Assembly (NCBI RefSeq): GCF_048569485.1
Contig: NC_134353.1
Span: forward strand, 529,759,008 to 529,823,007
Reading direction: 5' to 3'
Length of the DNA stretch: 64,000 bases
Source: Anomaloglossus baeobatrachus
Lineage: Eukaryota > Chordata > Amphibia > Anura > Aromobatidae
How positions within the stretch are numbered: the stretch's first letter is position 1; each line of letters starts with the position of its first letter. Shown in pieces: positions 35,145 through 46,744 of the stretch. Position numbers and translations under genes: made by a program. Under the pieces are notes generated by a model. The model saw only the letters and a program-made list of their open reading frames with translations, had not been told where the DNA came from and searched no databases.

Positions 35145-35458
35145 AGAATCACTGCCTCCTTTGAAGCCTTTCCACAGGGACACGTCGATGGGCGTGTGGA
35201 ATGATGCACCACTGTGTCTATGTGCTGTTAATGCTGCAATCAGATTTTGACAGCAGCATTTAACAGGTTAACAATCGTAGGCAGCATTTTGCTCCACCCT
35301 CAATTGTTAGAGGCAGGACTTGGCTGTAACTCATAGCCATCATCTGCCGGGTATGGGGCAAGCTCACCATGAGCACTCTCCATACACCCGCTACCGACTT
35401 GTGCTGTACATGTCTGACGGATAATGGTAATGAGTTAATACCAATTTCATATACACAT
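35145..35458. other. Unclassified dispersed repeat
   Basis: Contains GACAGCAGCATTTAACAGGT, which reads like part of a dispersed repeat. No terminus, gene or RNA is recognised. Confidence 0.3.
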
Positions 35459-35945
35459 GACATCTCTATGAAGGGTACTTCTGTCTTCATAAATTATACC
35501 CACTTAATTACTATATCTATAAATAATGACAAGACAACTTCCATTGGACGAATGGCCACAGCTTTATTTAACAAGTATATATATATATCTTTCCCGCGGC
35601 TCAACATGCCGCCCCTTTAATTAAAACCATAACTGATATATATATATATATACATTCCAAACACCACAAACCAAACACCGATAGGTCCGTCCCAGAAGCA
35701 ACCAATTCTTCCTATTCCCTGGCCGAATCCTAAAACCAGCCCAAGGGACCACCTCGGCCATGACCAAAACCGACCCGAGGTGGGAGAGGTATTAACGTTC
35801 CATCGTTAAATACCCCTCCCCCGAACCTGCAGGACCTACGCCCACAAGTTCCCAATTTCTTACGAAGCCACTACCCCTGAGTGACTTTGTACCACCAACC
35901 GAGTATCGGTACTCCCAGCCTCTGACAACGGACCTATCCCCCCGC
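35459..35945 (-). repeat. Ngaro split direct repeat, distal copy (B2)
   Basis: Starts GACATCTCTATGAAGGGTAC on the + strand and ends TATCCCCCCGC; matches 36,363-36,851 with about a dozen differences. It includes a TA microsatellite and the word CTTTCCCGCGGCTCAACATG. Confidence 0.9.
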
Positions 35946-36027
35946 TGTGACAAACAAATCTTCCCATTCTTATCTTTTTATTTATTTATTTTCATTTATT
36001 TATTTTTCCTTTTTTTTTTTTTTTTAA

Positions 36028-36059
<32 letters not shown>

Positions 36060-36362
36060 TATTTTTCTTTTCTTCTTTTTTTTTTTTTTTTTTTTTTACA
36101 ATTAATTAAAGCGGGTGGGTGGGCGGGCCACGCTGATCTTCCTGCAGCAAGAGGAGGTAACCACTGCCTCACCCCACCTATATACCCCCCTGATCAGCCA
36201 GCCTCTTACCCTATCCCCCTAATCACAACTGCCCCCTTTCCACCAATCCCATAACCCCATAGAATGCACACTTCTGCATTCCAAACATTAACCCCTTCAG
36301 ACCCTAGCCCCCTCCAGATTGTCATGGGCTTATTCGCCCTTATAGGGCTCTCTTGCCCTCTT

Positions 36363-36851
36363 GACATCTCTATGAGGGATACTTCTGTCTTGATAAATTA
36401 TACCCACTTAATTACTATATCTATAAATAATGACAAGACAACTTCCATTGGACGAATGACCACAGCTTTTTTTAACAAGTATATATATATATCTTTCCCG
36501 CGGCTCAACATGCCACCCCTTTAATTAAAACCATAACTGATATATATATATATATATACATTCCAAACACCACAAACCAAACACCGATAGGTCCGTCCCA
36601 GAAGCAACCAATTCTTCCTATCCCCTGGCCGTATCCTATAACCAGCCCAAGGGACCACCTCGGCCGTGACCAAAACCGACCCGAGGTGTGAGAGGTATTA
36701 ACGTTCCATCGTTAAATACCCCTCCCCCGAACCTGCAGGACCTACGCCCACAAGTTCCCAATTTCTTACGAAGCCACTACCCCTGAGTGACTTCGTACCA
36801 CCAACCGAGTATCGGTACTCCCAGCCTCTGACAACGGACCTATCCCCCCGC
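36363..36851 (-). repeat. Ngaro split direct repeat, proximal copy (B1)
   Basis: The partner of the preceding repeat. On the - strand it directly follows the hydrolase-like region. The spacer between the copies (35,946-36,362) carries T-rich and (AT)n runs and a GCGGGTGGGTGGGCGGGCCA word. Confidence 0.9.
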
Positions 36852-38369
36852 CACCGACCGGCCACGTGACCCCTTACATGGCCCGGGCCCTCCACACCCC
36901 CACTGCGTGCTCCAAACCTTCCCGCAAACCGAGCATCCACAGATCCAAACCAATATCAGTGAGATGAACTCCATCCTGCCGCAAATATTGATCCGACGAC
37001 TCCTCTAAGTCCCTGTGCCGCACGAAAAAGCCTCCATTCCACGCCACAAACTGGCCACTCGCAATGTTCAACTTGCTACGTGCCCTGTTAATCTGCTAGA
37101 CTGACCTGGCAAAACGCCAACTCATCCGGGCCACTATATCTGACCAGACGATAACGGTACCCGGAAACTCTCACCACACTAGCCAAAGGTCCAACTTAAT
37201 TTTCCGCTTCAAATCTCTGGCTGCCCGCACTCCCAAATCATTTCCTCCCGCATGTAAATTAAAACATTGGGATCCTGGTCAACCCTAGCATAATATGCCA
37301 CCTCCGCGCATACTCTCCCCCACATCAAACCACGAATCCCAATCCATTTTACTCGCGCCTCCTCTCTTGCCATTCCGAGTTGTCGACCGTCCGTATGCAC
37401 GTCCGCCCGCAACGCCCCCCAGTACACGTAGGAGTGCCCGAGTGCACAAACAAGACACACACCTATAAGCTTATAAACACCATTAAGAACAGAAAAAAAC
37501 CACATGCCGCACAGCCATTAAACATCCCCTATTAACCTCCAAACTGAATCGATCGCCCTCACTCGATTCCTTGGCACTGCTCCCACCCATGCCAACAAGA
37601 CTTCAGTATTGCTACAAATTGAAATTTGAACAACGATGACCCATCCTCATGCCTCAGGAAGGAGCCAGGGTAACCCCCGCGCATCCTTAAAACCTGCCAC
37701 CTGTGCAACCGGACACCAGTGGTGTCCTGGAATGCCATACAACACCGTCAAATGTCCACGACCCATCTGATCCGTTTTGGAATGGTGCAAAGTACATTCA
37801 ACTTGACCGTCCCCCAGCCCCACATCCCCTATTAAAAGGCCTCCTGCCACCTGCTTTGCAGGATTAATCAATTCACTAATGCGAAAAGCACCAAAAAACG
37901 ACAAAACAAACGCCACCGCAAAAAATGCCTGCTCATACTGTGAACTGTGATGAACACACCTCGCCCAAACAACGCACCATAAGTGCCAACAAGTGAATAG
38001 TAATTGGTCTTCTTGTGTCCCGAGCCCTCGGCCCTTTCCTAAAACCTTCCATGGCTTGCCGCACCAGAAAATCTTTTGTAGCATCTGTAACCACGTGCAA
38101 TTTAGACAAAAACGCTAGTGCCGCCAACCTGTGTCCCATCACCGACACTGATTGGCCCGCTAAAAATTCTCAGCTAACAAACGTCAAAACCCCCAACACC
38201 CATCCATTGTAACCAGGCCCCATTAAACCCTCGTTCCAATTCTTCCCATTTCTTCCACACAGACTGATATCGGCACCAAGTGACCTCGGTCACCGATCTC
38301 CTAATCCGTTTGAAAGGGACACCGATGCCACATCACACAGCCAGCCTGGACATTGTTCTCCATCCAGGT

Positions 38370-39115
38370 TGATAGATCATGTACGTGAAGCCCATGGAAG
38401 TCGACTTGAGGTCCTGCGCTTTGCTGGATTAGTAAGAATATAATTACCATCACAAGGAGGAGATCTCCATAAATTGTTATTGCAGGCTGAAGCGAAATTA
38501 ATAATTAAATATGGAGCGCAGGGCAACTTGGGTCTGAATGACCGCAACGACATGACAGTCTTTTTATGAATGAAAATAGTATTGCCTGTATGATTTTTTT
38601 TTTTTTTGCAGTAACAGTAAGAATGCCCATTTATAGGGGTTATAAAAATATTAGATTATATATAAGGATTTGACCAAACATCTTGCATCATATGATTGTA
38701 AAATAACCGTACTTCTCACTGTATTTTTTACTGTATAACAGTTTATATTACATTAATTGTTCCTCTTACCTCTGAAATGTTATCTCTGGTTTATCCATTT
38801 GGATTTTAGTATTATATTGTGTGCAGCACATACACATTGTGTTGTTTTTAATTGTTTTTGTAAAACATTCCATATTTCTGTTTGTGTGGTGATGTTATAT
38901 GGATGCTGGCTCCTATTTAAGGAGAGCTACACTGCACTCACATGTGGACCCGTGGAAGCCTAATTACAGGCGAAACGGCCGTCGTCCCCTGTGAGGAGCC
39001 GGCATGCAGGTCTCCTCCCGCTAATGATTTTATCCTGCACTGAAATTTTGAAATAAAGAACTTCGGACACAACAACGGTAATTGCGGTCAATTTCTTCTG
39101 CTACATATTGAATGG
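38370..39115 (+). mobile_element. Penelope-like element, 3' part
   Basis: The first 200 bases encode the C-terminal tail typical of PLE proteins (GGDLHKLLLQAEAKLIIKYG, then GLNDRND). T-rich non-coding DNA, a hammerhead-like motif (38,944-38,987) and AATAAAGAA (39,053) follow, the same order as at 49,700-50,120. The 5' part is absent at the junction with the Ngaro fossil. Broken. Confidence 0.7.
38944..38987 (+). ncRNA. Hammerhead-ribozyme-like fold with degenerate core (PLE)
   Basis: GGAC and GTCC can form helix I, GCCT/AGGC helix II, followed by GAA and the self-complementary ACGGCCGT (helix III) and C at the cleavage position. The CTGATGA box is replaced by a diverged CGTGGAA, so it is probably inactive. 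Confidence 0.5.
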
Positions 39116-39119
39116 GACA

Positions 39120-39769
39120 CTTACTTTTGTGACCAGCACGTTGCTCCCAGATTATATACTCTGCTGGTGATATATGTGCATACAAGTGTGTTTCCAAACG
39201 GTAATAGAAGCATACAAGTGGTGCAGGGCTCATTTTTTCCTTGTTCGTTTGCACTTATATATATAGATACTGCAATACCACTGTTGCAGTATAAAGTGAA
39301 AATCTGTCTCCCATGGAGCTCAGACTACAGATGAGCTCCAAAGAGTACTGAGATAAGTGTCAGGGTTCAACAGTAGACGTCAAACTGTCATAACCCATTG
39401 GTTCCCATGATCGCATCAAGGTTAAGGGGTTGACTAATAGCCTGCATCAGTCACACACAGAGCTCAGAACCTGGGTGCCCTCCACACATGCAGACCCCTT
39501 ACCAGGATGGTAATTTACATATTAATGTTGAAAGGGGATAACAAATAGGGTTTTGACATGCATCTTGGCAAATAATGTTGCATGTAGCCTGGCCTTGAAT
39601 TGGTATAGCTAATCATGTTTGTTTTTTGACAATAATGAGGCCTGAGCTACAGTGACTTTTGTAATCCTACTGGTTCGACTTTAGCTATGGCTGCCATCCA
39701 AAGTAATACATTGAGTTGTATGCATTTGGTTGGAATACAGCTGCCATTTAGTTAAAATCAGTCAGCAAT
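39120..39769. other. Intergenic DNA, no gene recognised
   Basis: AT-rich sequence with no repeat terminus other than the 8-bp word TCAGCAAT at its end (39,762-39,769), which is the target duplication of the next element. Confidence 0.4.
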
Positions 39770-41153
39770 TAGTGCTGAGTGGGCCCGGACCGTAAATGTC
39801 CGGATTCACGCGGTTTCAGCACTATTTCCGGGCCCGACCCGGGCGCGGGATTCCGGCTGCACAATACGGAATCGGCAATTAACAAAAATGAAAAAAAAAC
39901 AATAAATAAATTAGCGTTTCATACTTACCGAGACTCTGTCATGGCGGCACACTGCTTCCGGGTTGCGCTTTCACATCCTGTGCTATGCACGCAATCACAC
40001 AGCTTTCGTGTTTTCCCCGCCAACCGGCCGTCCTCTCAGCGGTGATTGGTTGCAGGCTGACACGCCCCCCAGCCTGTGACAGTCTCTGCCGCAGTCATCG
40101 CTTATCGCGGCTCAGTAATAGGCTGCACTCAGAGCGGACAGTCTTCTCTATAGCTGCTCGCTCTGACATGTAGCAGTGATGTATGTGTCACCGTGGGACT
40201 TCTCCTGTGGATTACGTCAGAGCTGCAGGGTGTTTGGGCTTAATAAAGAGGTGAAGCAGGGTGTGTTTTGTACTTTATTCCAAATAAAGGATTGTTCTGT
40301 GTCTGTGTTTATTTACTGTCATTTACAGGTTTGTGTGATGCAGGTATCTGATAGACGCCTGTGCCATCACACAAAGCTAGGGTTTAGCAGCAGCCGTGCG
40401 CCGCGATTAACCCCTGCTATTACCCCGACTGGCACCGCATCACACCAGCGGGAAGAGCCAGTAGCGCACACCAGTATGGTCACATCTAACAGATGCGGCA
40501 GTACCGGGCGGCTGCGGGCTGGCGTTATCTCGGCTGGGGATGATGATTAGGGGGGGGCCGCACGTCGTTTTTTTTTTTTGTTTTTTTTTTACTTTCACCT
40601 GAATCACGCATGCGAGGGCCTCACGCGAGTCTGCCATGGCAGCACCCGGCAAAGCCTCGCACGTGTGACTCTGGGCACTGTATACACAGCACAGATACAG
40701 CGCGACGGCTGGGGCTGCAGCCACGCGCTATAACTGTGCTGCCGAGTGTTTACCACCGTGAACTGAACTGACCGACAGTGCACTGCTTTCCCCGCCCACC
40801 GGCCGTCCTGGCGCCTGTGATTAGTTGCAGTTAGCTGACACGCTGACACTCAGGATGGGGGCGTGTCTAGCTGCAATCAACATGCGCCGGTGGGCGGGGA
40901 AAACAATGAATATTGAATTGTTGGCTCCGGAAGGTAACAGCGTGACCCGGAAGGAGTGTGCCGCCATGACAGCGCCTTGATGAGTATGCCGCACTCGCTC
41001 CTAGCCCCCTAGCCCTTCCACAAATGTTTTTAACCTCCAGATTCCGGTCCCCATTGACTTATATGGGCACCGGATTCCGGAGCGGATCGGACATATTTTT
41101 AAGTCTGTTAATGATCCGCCGGCCCCGGATTATTGGCATCCCGCTCAACTCTA
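39770..41153. mobile_element. hAT-type non-autonomous element with 8-bp target duplication
   Basis: Starts TAGTGCTGAGTGGGCCCGGA; the right end read inward is TAGAGTTGAGCGGGATGCC. TCAGCAAT flanks both sides (39,762-39,769 and 41,154-41,161). An 8-bp duplication with TAGNG termini is diagnostic of hAT. The interior holds CCGCCAACCGGCCG/CGCCGGTGGGCGGGG palindromes, a shared-module copy (40,309-40,565) and no transposase. Confidence 0.9.
40309..40565 (+). repeat. Shared non-coding module, copy C
   Basis: Carries TATCTGATAGACGCC, CGGGAAGAGCCAG, CACATCTAACAGATGCGGCA, CGGGCGGCTGCGGGCTGGCG and GGGGGGGGCCGCACG in the same order as the other copies. This copy is shorter because the CCAATAACCATGG section is missing. 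Confidence 0.7.
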
Positions 41154-41339
41154 TCAGCAATATAAAAAGTGTGGCCCAGGCCTAAACTGCAATACATGTA
41201 GATGAGGGTTTAAAAACTAAATTCTGCATAAAAATGCATGGCAACATTTTAGTACAATCTTGAAAGAATTGTCCAACATAGGAAAAAATATTTTAGGCTT
41301 GGATGTGCTAGAAAATGAAACATTTTCCCAGGCCTGCTG

Positions 41340-44300
41340 TATTAAAAAGTCAGAGAGATACTGCGGATGCATCCATAGATACATTGAAAATGTCGGCATG
41401 GTCAGCAGCTCTTTCTAATTCAGCTAAAAGAGTCCTCTGGCTGAAGACCTGGAAGGGAGATGTGTAATCCAAGAGCATGTTGTGTGGGATGCCTTGTGAG
41501 GGAAACTACTTATTCGGCTCACAGCTGGATGATCTGTCTAATGCAGCAGATAAGAAACAAGGATTTCTGGCTATCCAACCTCAATTCCCTCGTAACCGAC
41601 ATTTTAGGAAAAGACAATTTTTTCATAAGAAGCCTCCCAAAAACCAGGATTCATGCAACGATAGAAGGAAGTCTTCAGGGTTTATGTTTAGGGCATCCTC
41701 TTCTACCAAGCCAAAGGGTCCCCAAGAACGCCATCATCCCGGTAGGGGGAAGGCTCTCTCTCTTCCTTCCCTCCTGGGAAAAGATTTCCTCCAGCCCATG
41801 GATTTTACAGATCATCTCGGACGGTCTGAAATTACATCTGGACTCGCTCCCTCGGGTATTTTATTGTAACATCCATGTGCCTGGAAGAGAAAAGGAGAGC
41901 GTTGGAGTCAGAGATCGACTCCCTCCTTTCAAAGAGAATGATACAGGAAGTCCCAGGGGACGACGCAGGTCAGGGGTTCTAATCCCCACTATTCCTCAAA
42001 AGGAAACCAGACTTTTCGTTCAGGACGATTATCAACCTAAAAAGTCTCAATCGTCACCTAGCGCAGCGCCCCTTCAAGATGGAGACAATCAAATCCACAG
42101 TGAGACTGTTGTATCCAGGGTGTTTCACGGCGGTACTCGATTTAAAGGACGCCTATTACCATGTCCCCATCCACAAGGCGTATCAAGAGTTCCTGAGATT
42201 CCCTCTTCAGAAGGGAGACACCCTGCAGCATTACCAATTCAGGGCCTTACCATTCGGTCTCTCCATGGCACCCAGGATCTTTACGAAACTTATGGCAGAG
42301 ATGATGGCACATATCAGGGTCCATCAGATCCTTATTTTCCCTTACCTGGACAACCTGTTGGTGGTGAGTCGGTCAGAGGATCACTGCAGACAGCATATCA
42401 GAAAGGTGTTGTCCATATTGGAAGACTTGGGGTGGATCATCAATCAGGAGAAGTCCAGACTTCAACCCCTGCAGTGTCAATCCTCCCTAGGCCTGATACT
42501 GGATTCGGTCAGACAATTGTCTTCTCTCCCACAGGAGAAAAAGAACAGGGTAAAAGATCTGGTCACCTCGGCAATATGAAAACCGGTCATGACCCTCAGA
42601 CAAGCCATGTCACTAGTGGGGTCTCTTATAGCCTGCATCCCCGCTGTTCTCTGGGCACAACTACACGTGCGATCCTGTCAGATAGACGTCGTAACCTGGC
42701 AGCGGCAGTCGGACGGCTCTTTGGATCACAAGATCCATTTACACCCAGACACGTTGCATTCCCTAACCTGGTGGCAGGACTTGACTCATTTATCCACAGG
42801 GGTATTGTGGGAAACCCGACTCACGGATACCATCACATCGGACGCCAGTCATTTAAGTTGGGGAGGTCATCTGCGACATCACCTTTTACAAGGATTATGG
42901 GACGGCCATCTGTGAAGTCAGTCCTCCAATTTCAGGGAGCTGACAGCAGTGAAGATGGCACTCAGAGGCTTTCTACCTTATCTGACTGGTCAGCATGTAT
43001 TCTCTCCGACAACAAGGTAATGGTGGCTTACCTAAATCACCAAGGGGGAACCAGATCCCCAACACTTCTCTCTCTCACAATGGAGATTTTTCAATTAGTA
43101 GAGTCTCATCTTCTCTTCCTGAGTGCGCTTCACATCAGAGGAAAAGACAACGAGGAAGACGATTTCTTCAGCAGACATCATCTACATCAAGGGGAATGGG
43201 CTCTGAGCCCCCGGGTGTTCCGTCTCATCACGAAACTATGAGGAACTCCAGTATTGGACTTGTTTGCAACCAGGGCGAACAGGAAGGTGGAGAAGTTCTG
43301 TTCCCTCAATCCCAGAGACTGTCCCCTGGCAATAGATTCCATGCAGATTCCCTGGTCCCAGGGTCTTCTGTATGCCTTTCCGCCTTTAATCCTCATCTCT
43401 GCTGTGCTCCGTAAGATTCGGGAAGACAAAGCCCACTGTAGCGCCTGGTCCCACCAGACCCCGTGGGGGGCGCGCTCCCTCACATGTGCCCAGTCCCAGC
43501 ATTGCTCCCACTAGCACTCACAGTCATAGCCCCAGGCAGCGACGGCCTTCCTCTTACCGGTCCCATGGCTCTGCAGACGTTGCTCCTGCTCCCAGGCATG
43601 CTGCAGCCTCTTCCTGTCTCCCTTCCTTACACAGAGCTGCAGTAAGTGACTCTAGGCTGTGCGCGAGGCCACGCCCCCTTTCTTAAAGCGGTATGCCTCG
43701 TTTTCTGGAAGTGACCTCAGAGGTCACCTGTTACCTAATGGGTATTTAGGTTCACCTCCCCCAGCAGCAGGCACCCGAGCGACGCTTCCATTAGAGCCTT
43801 GCCAGTGTCCAGACCCCTTGTGCTGTTATCTGTTTTCTGTGCTTTGATACCTGGTTCTAATCCCTTGTCTCACCGTAGTGCCATCCGTACCATTCCGGCT
43901 GGGGACGTCACCACTCATACTGACAGTGGACGTCACCGTGCCCTACCTGCCATGGACATTATCCGTGCCGTACCTGCGGTGGACGTCACCTGCTGTGAAC
44001 ATTTCCGGTGCGGTTTCCATGTCCTGCCGGCTGTGGACGTCACAACCTTGCTACACCTGGCCCTACAGAGACTCCTACTACCGGTTCCTGGCTGCCGTGC
44101 ATTTAGGCCTCCTGGGGAGGCGCCTCACAGTCCCTGTATAGGGGTTCGCTGCTGGTCGCCTTCTCAGGGGAGTCCGGTGCACGGTCCAGTGGGTCCACCT
44201 CTGGACGCCCGCCGCTCCTCGGTGAGCGTAACACCCACATCATCCTCATCGCTCCCATCTGGCCGAAGAGGGCGTGGTTTTATTGGCTTTAGAAGCTGTC

Positions 44301-44800
44301 AACATCAGACCCCTGGATACTTCCAGACGAGACAGATCTCCTAGTCCAGGGACCAGTGTGTCACCCCAGGGATCCAGCCCTACACTTAACAGCGTGGCAT
44401 TTGAAAGGCAGCTGCTCTTAGCTCAGGGATTCTCGGGGAACCTAGTAGAGATTCTGTATAAGAGTAGGAAGCCAGTAACCACCAGTATTTATGGCAGGGT
44501 CTGGAGGAAGTTTCAGGAGCGCAAATAGGGGGCCCTCCTCCCTTCCTGGCTATCCTAGAATTCCTTCAAAAGGGGTTGGAATTGGGCCTCTCCACTAGCA
44601 CTTTGAAAGTACAAGTTTCGGCCCTGGGTGCACTATATAATCAGAACCTTACAAAGAATATGTGGATTAGCAGGTTCATTAGGTCCTGTGCTATAACTGC
44701 CCCTGTCCCCTCTCCTCGTATGCCTCCCTGGGATTTAAATCTTGTTCTTGATGCCCTTGTAGACTCCCCTTTTGAACCCCAGTCGGATGTTCCGCTCAAG
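41340..44800 (+). mobile_element. DIRS-type retroelement fossil, copy 2
   Basis: Parts: end of the gag-like region (about 41,380-41,660), reverse transcriptase (about 42,070-42,570, DLKDAYYHVPIHKAYQEFL and FPYLDNLLVV), RNase H (about 42,830-43,200, VMVAYLNHQGGTRSP, ALHIRGKDNEEDDF), and the N-terminal part of a tyrosine recombinase (about 44,390-44,800, QLLLAQGFSGNLVEILYKSR). A solo LTR is inserted at 43,437-44,233, and a PLE joins at about 44,800. The 5' end is missing and it is broken in several places. It is related to, but clearly distinct from, copy 1. Confidence 0.85.
43437..44233 (+). mobile_element. Solo LTR, 797 bp, with 5-bp target duplication
   Basis: Begins TGTAGCGCCTGG and ends GAGCGTAACA, with CCCAC on both sides (43,432-43,436 and 44,234-44,238). 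TG...CA ends and a 5-bp duplication are LTR hallmarks. No internal region is present, so recombination between two LTRs probably removed it. It carries repeated GTGGACGTCAC words. Family not known. Younger than the DIRS host. Confidence 0.85.
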
Positions 44801-46088
44801 ATTGTTACTGTTATTGTTATTCATTTTGTTTCTGTTGCACATGGAAATGCTACACCATTCCTTGACATTCATTTGGAGGGGATGGTAATGCAGGTAAAAT
44901 TAATACCAAATTGTATCAAAAACCAGTGAGTGGAAAATCCCTTTTACATGCAGCGAGTTTACATCCCGCACATGTAATAAAAAAATCCCAGTGGGCGAAT
45001 ATATAAGGGCTAAAAGAGGGTGCTCACAATGTATGGATTATGGTCAGGAGAGTGTAAACATTACAAATAAACTAAAAAAATCGGGGCTATAATAATGCGC
45101 TGCTTAATAGAGCTCGGGATATCGTTGCTACTAGAGACCGACATGAATTAGTCTATGGGGATAGCAATAGATCTAAGTGTAGAAATGATAGGAATAAGGA
45201 TTCTGTTACCTTTGTTACTACTTTAAGAAGTGATTTTCCTACTATTCGGAACATTGTTCGGAAACATTTACCTGTATTGCATCAAGACCATATTGTATCA
45301 GATATTGTATCTAAAGCCAGCTTTACACCTTACAGTTAGGTATGCGATCTCGTATGCGATGTGACACGCCCAGGTCGCATATGCGATCTAATGAGATTGC
45401 ACGTAGGTCGTTCATTTGCTGTCACACGTGCGTTAGTAGTCTATGTTAAATTGGTCAATTTTGTGTGCGATCCTTTAGATCACGTGTTCTGTGACGTATG
45501 CATTGGGCACCCTTTTTTTTTTTATTTATTGTCTTGACAAGCGTGTGTAATGTGTAGGGATGCGTTTTTACTATGTCATCTGCCATTCAGCTCTGCTACA
45601 TGGCCGCTAACAGCAGACACAGACAGCCATGTAGCAGAGCTGAATGGCAGATGACAGCAGACAGACAGAGCCGCACTGTCAGAATGAACTCGGGTGAACT
45701 TCACCCGACTTCATTGTCATGCTGCGGCTCTGTCTGTGTCGCGCCCTGATTAGCGGTCACCTGTGAAGGGCTCACCGGTGACCGCTAATCTCCTGAGTAA
45801 GTGAACTGAGCAGCCCTCTCTCATATACTCACCGATCCCCGATCCTCGGCGCTGCACGGCATTCACACTGCTGCGGCGGCTTTTACTGTTTTGAAAAAGC
45901 CGGCCGCCCATTAAACAATCTCGTATTCCCTGCTTACCCCGCCCACCGGCGCCTATGATTGGTTACAGTGAGACACGCCCCCCACGCTGAGTGACAGGTG
46001 TCACACTGCACCCAATCACAGCAGCCGGTGGGCGTGTCTATACTGTGTAGTGAAATAAATAATTAAATAATTAAAAAAAACGGCGTGC

Positions 46089-46410
46089 GGTCCCCCCCAA
46101 TTTTAAAACCAGCCAGATAAAGCCATACGGCTGAAGGCTGGTATTCTCAGGATGGGGAGCTCCACGTTATGGGGAGCCCCCCACCCTAACAATATCAGCC
46201 AACAGCCGCCCAGAATTGCCGCATACATTAGATGCGACAGTTCTGGGACTGTACCCGGCTCTTCCCGATTTGCCCTGATGCGTTGGCAAATCGGGGTAAT
46301 AAGGAGTTATTGGCAGCCCATAGCTGCCAATAAGTCCTAGATTAATCATGTCAGGCGTCTATGAGACACCCTCCATCATTAATCTGTAAGTTAAAGTAAA
46401 TAAACACACA
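46089..46410 (-). repeat. Shared non-coding module, copy D (inverted)
   Basis: On the - strand it reads ATAGACGCCTGACATG, ATTACCCCGATTTGCCAACG, GCATCTAATGTATGCGGCAA, GGCGGCTGTTGGCTGATATT and GAATACCAGCCTTCAGCCGT, the order of copies A-C. It is the most complete copy next to A. Confidence 0.75.
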
Positions 46411-46744
46411 CACACCCGAAAAAATCCTTTATTGGAAATAAAAAACACACACACATTCCCTGGTTCACCACTTTAATCAGCCCCAAAAAGCCCTCCTTGT
46501 CCGGCGTAATCCAGGATAGTCCAGCATCGCTTCCAGCGCTGCTGCATGGAGGTGACCGGAGCTGCAGAATACACAGCCGCTCCGGTCACCTCCACGCAGC
46601 TAATGAAGACAGCCGGCGATCAGCTGATCTGTCACTGAGATTACCCGCTGTCACTGGATCCAGCGGTGGCCGCGGGTAACCACAGTGACAGCTCAGCTGA
46701 TCGCGCTACTCACCGCTGCTCCGGTCAGCAACTGAGGTGACTCC

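Larger units (their letters stand above)
35459..38365 (-). mobile_element. Ngaro-type tyrosine-recombinase retroelement fossil
   Basis: On the - strand the parts are: tyrosine recombinase (about 38,150-37,640; GAFRISELINPAK and HHSKTDQMGRGHLTVLYG), an SGNH/GDSL hydrolase-like domain (about 37,450-36,900; CALGHSYVYWGALRAD, then DGVHLTDIGLDLW with the D..H pair), and a terminal block in which a 487-bp sequence occurs twice (36,851-36,363 and 35,945-35,459) around a 417-bp spacer. This matches the B1-A2-B2 split direct repeats of Ngaro. Reverse transcriptase is not seen and the 5' side abuts a PLE, so the copy is incomplete. It is broken in several places. The two direct copies are about 97 per cent identical, suggesting moderate age. 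Confidence 0.75.

Noticed and set aside
36900-37505. A host SGNH hydrolase gene
   Set aside because: It lies between a tyrosine recombinase and Ngaro-type split repeats on the same strand, has no introns or promoter, and fits known hydrolase regions of such elements better.
41460-43241. Very long open frame of 593 codons as a single gene
   Set aside because: It runs across DIRS parts, but the reverse-transcriptase signature does not appear as a continuous native protein in it. I treat it as part of the DIRS fossil, not as a gene.
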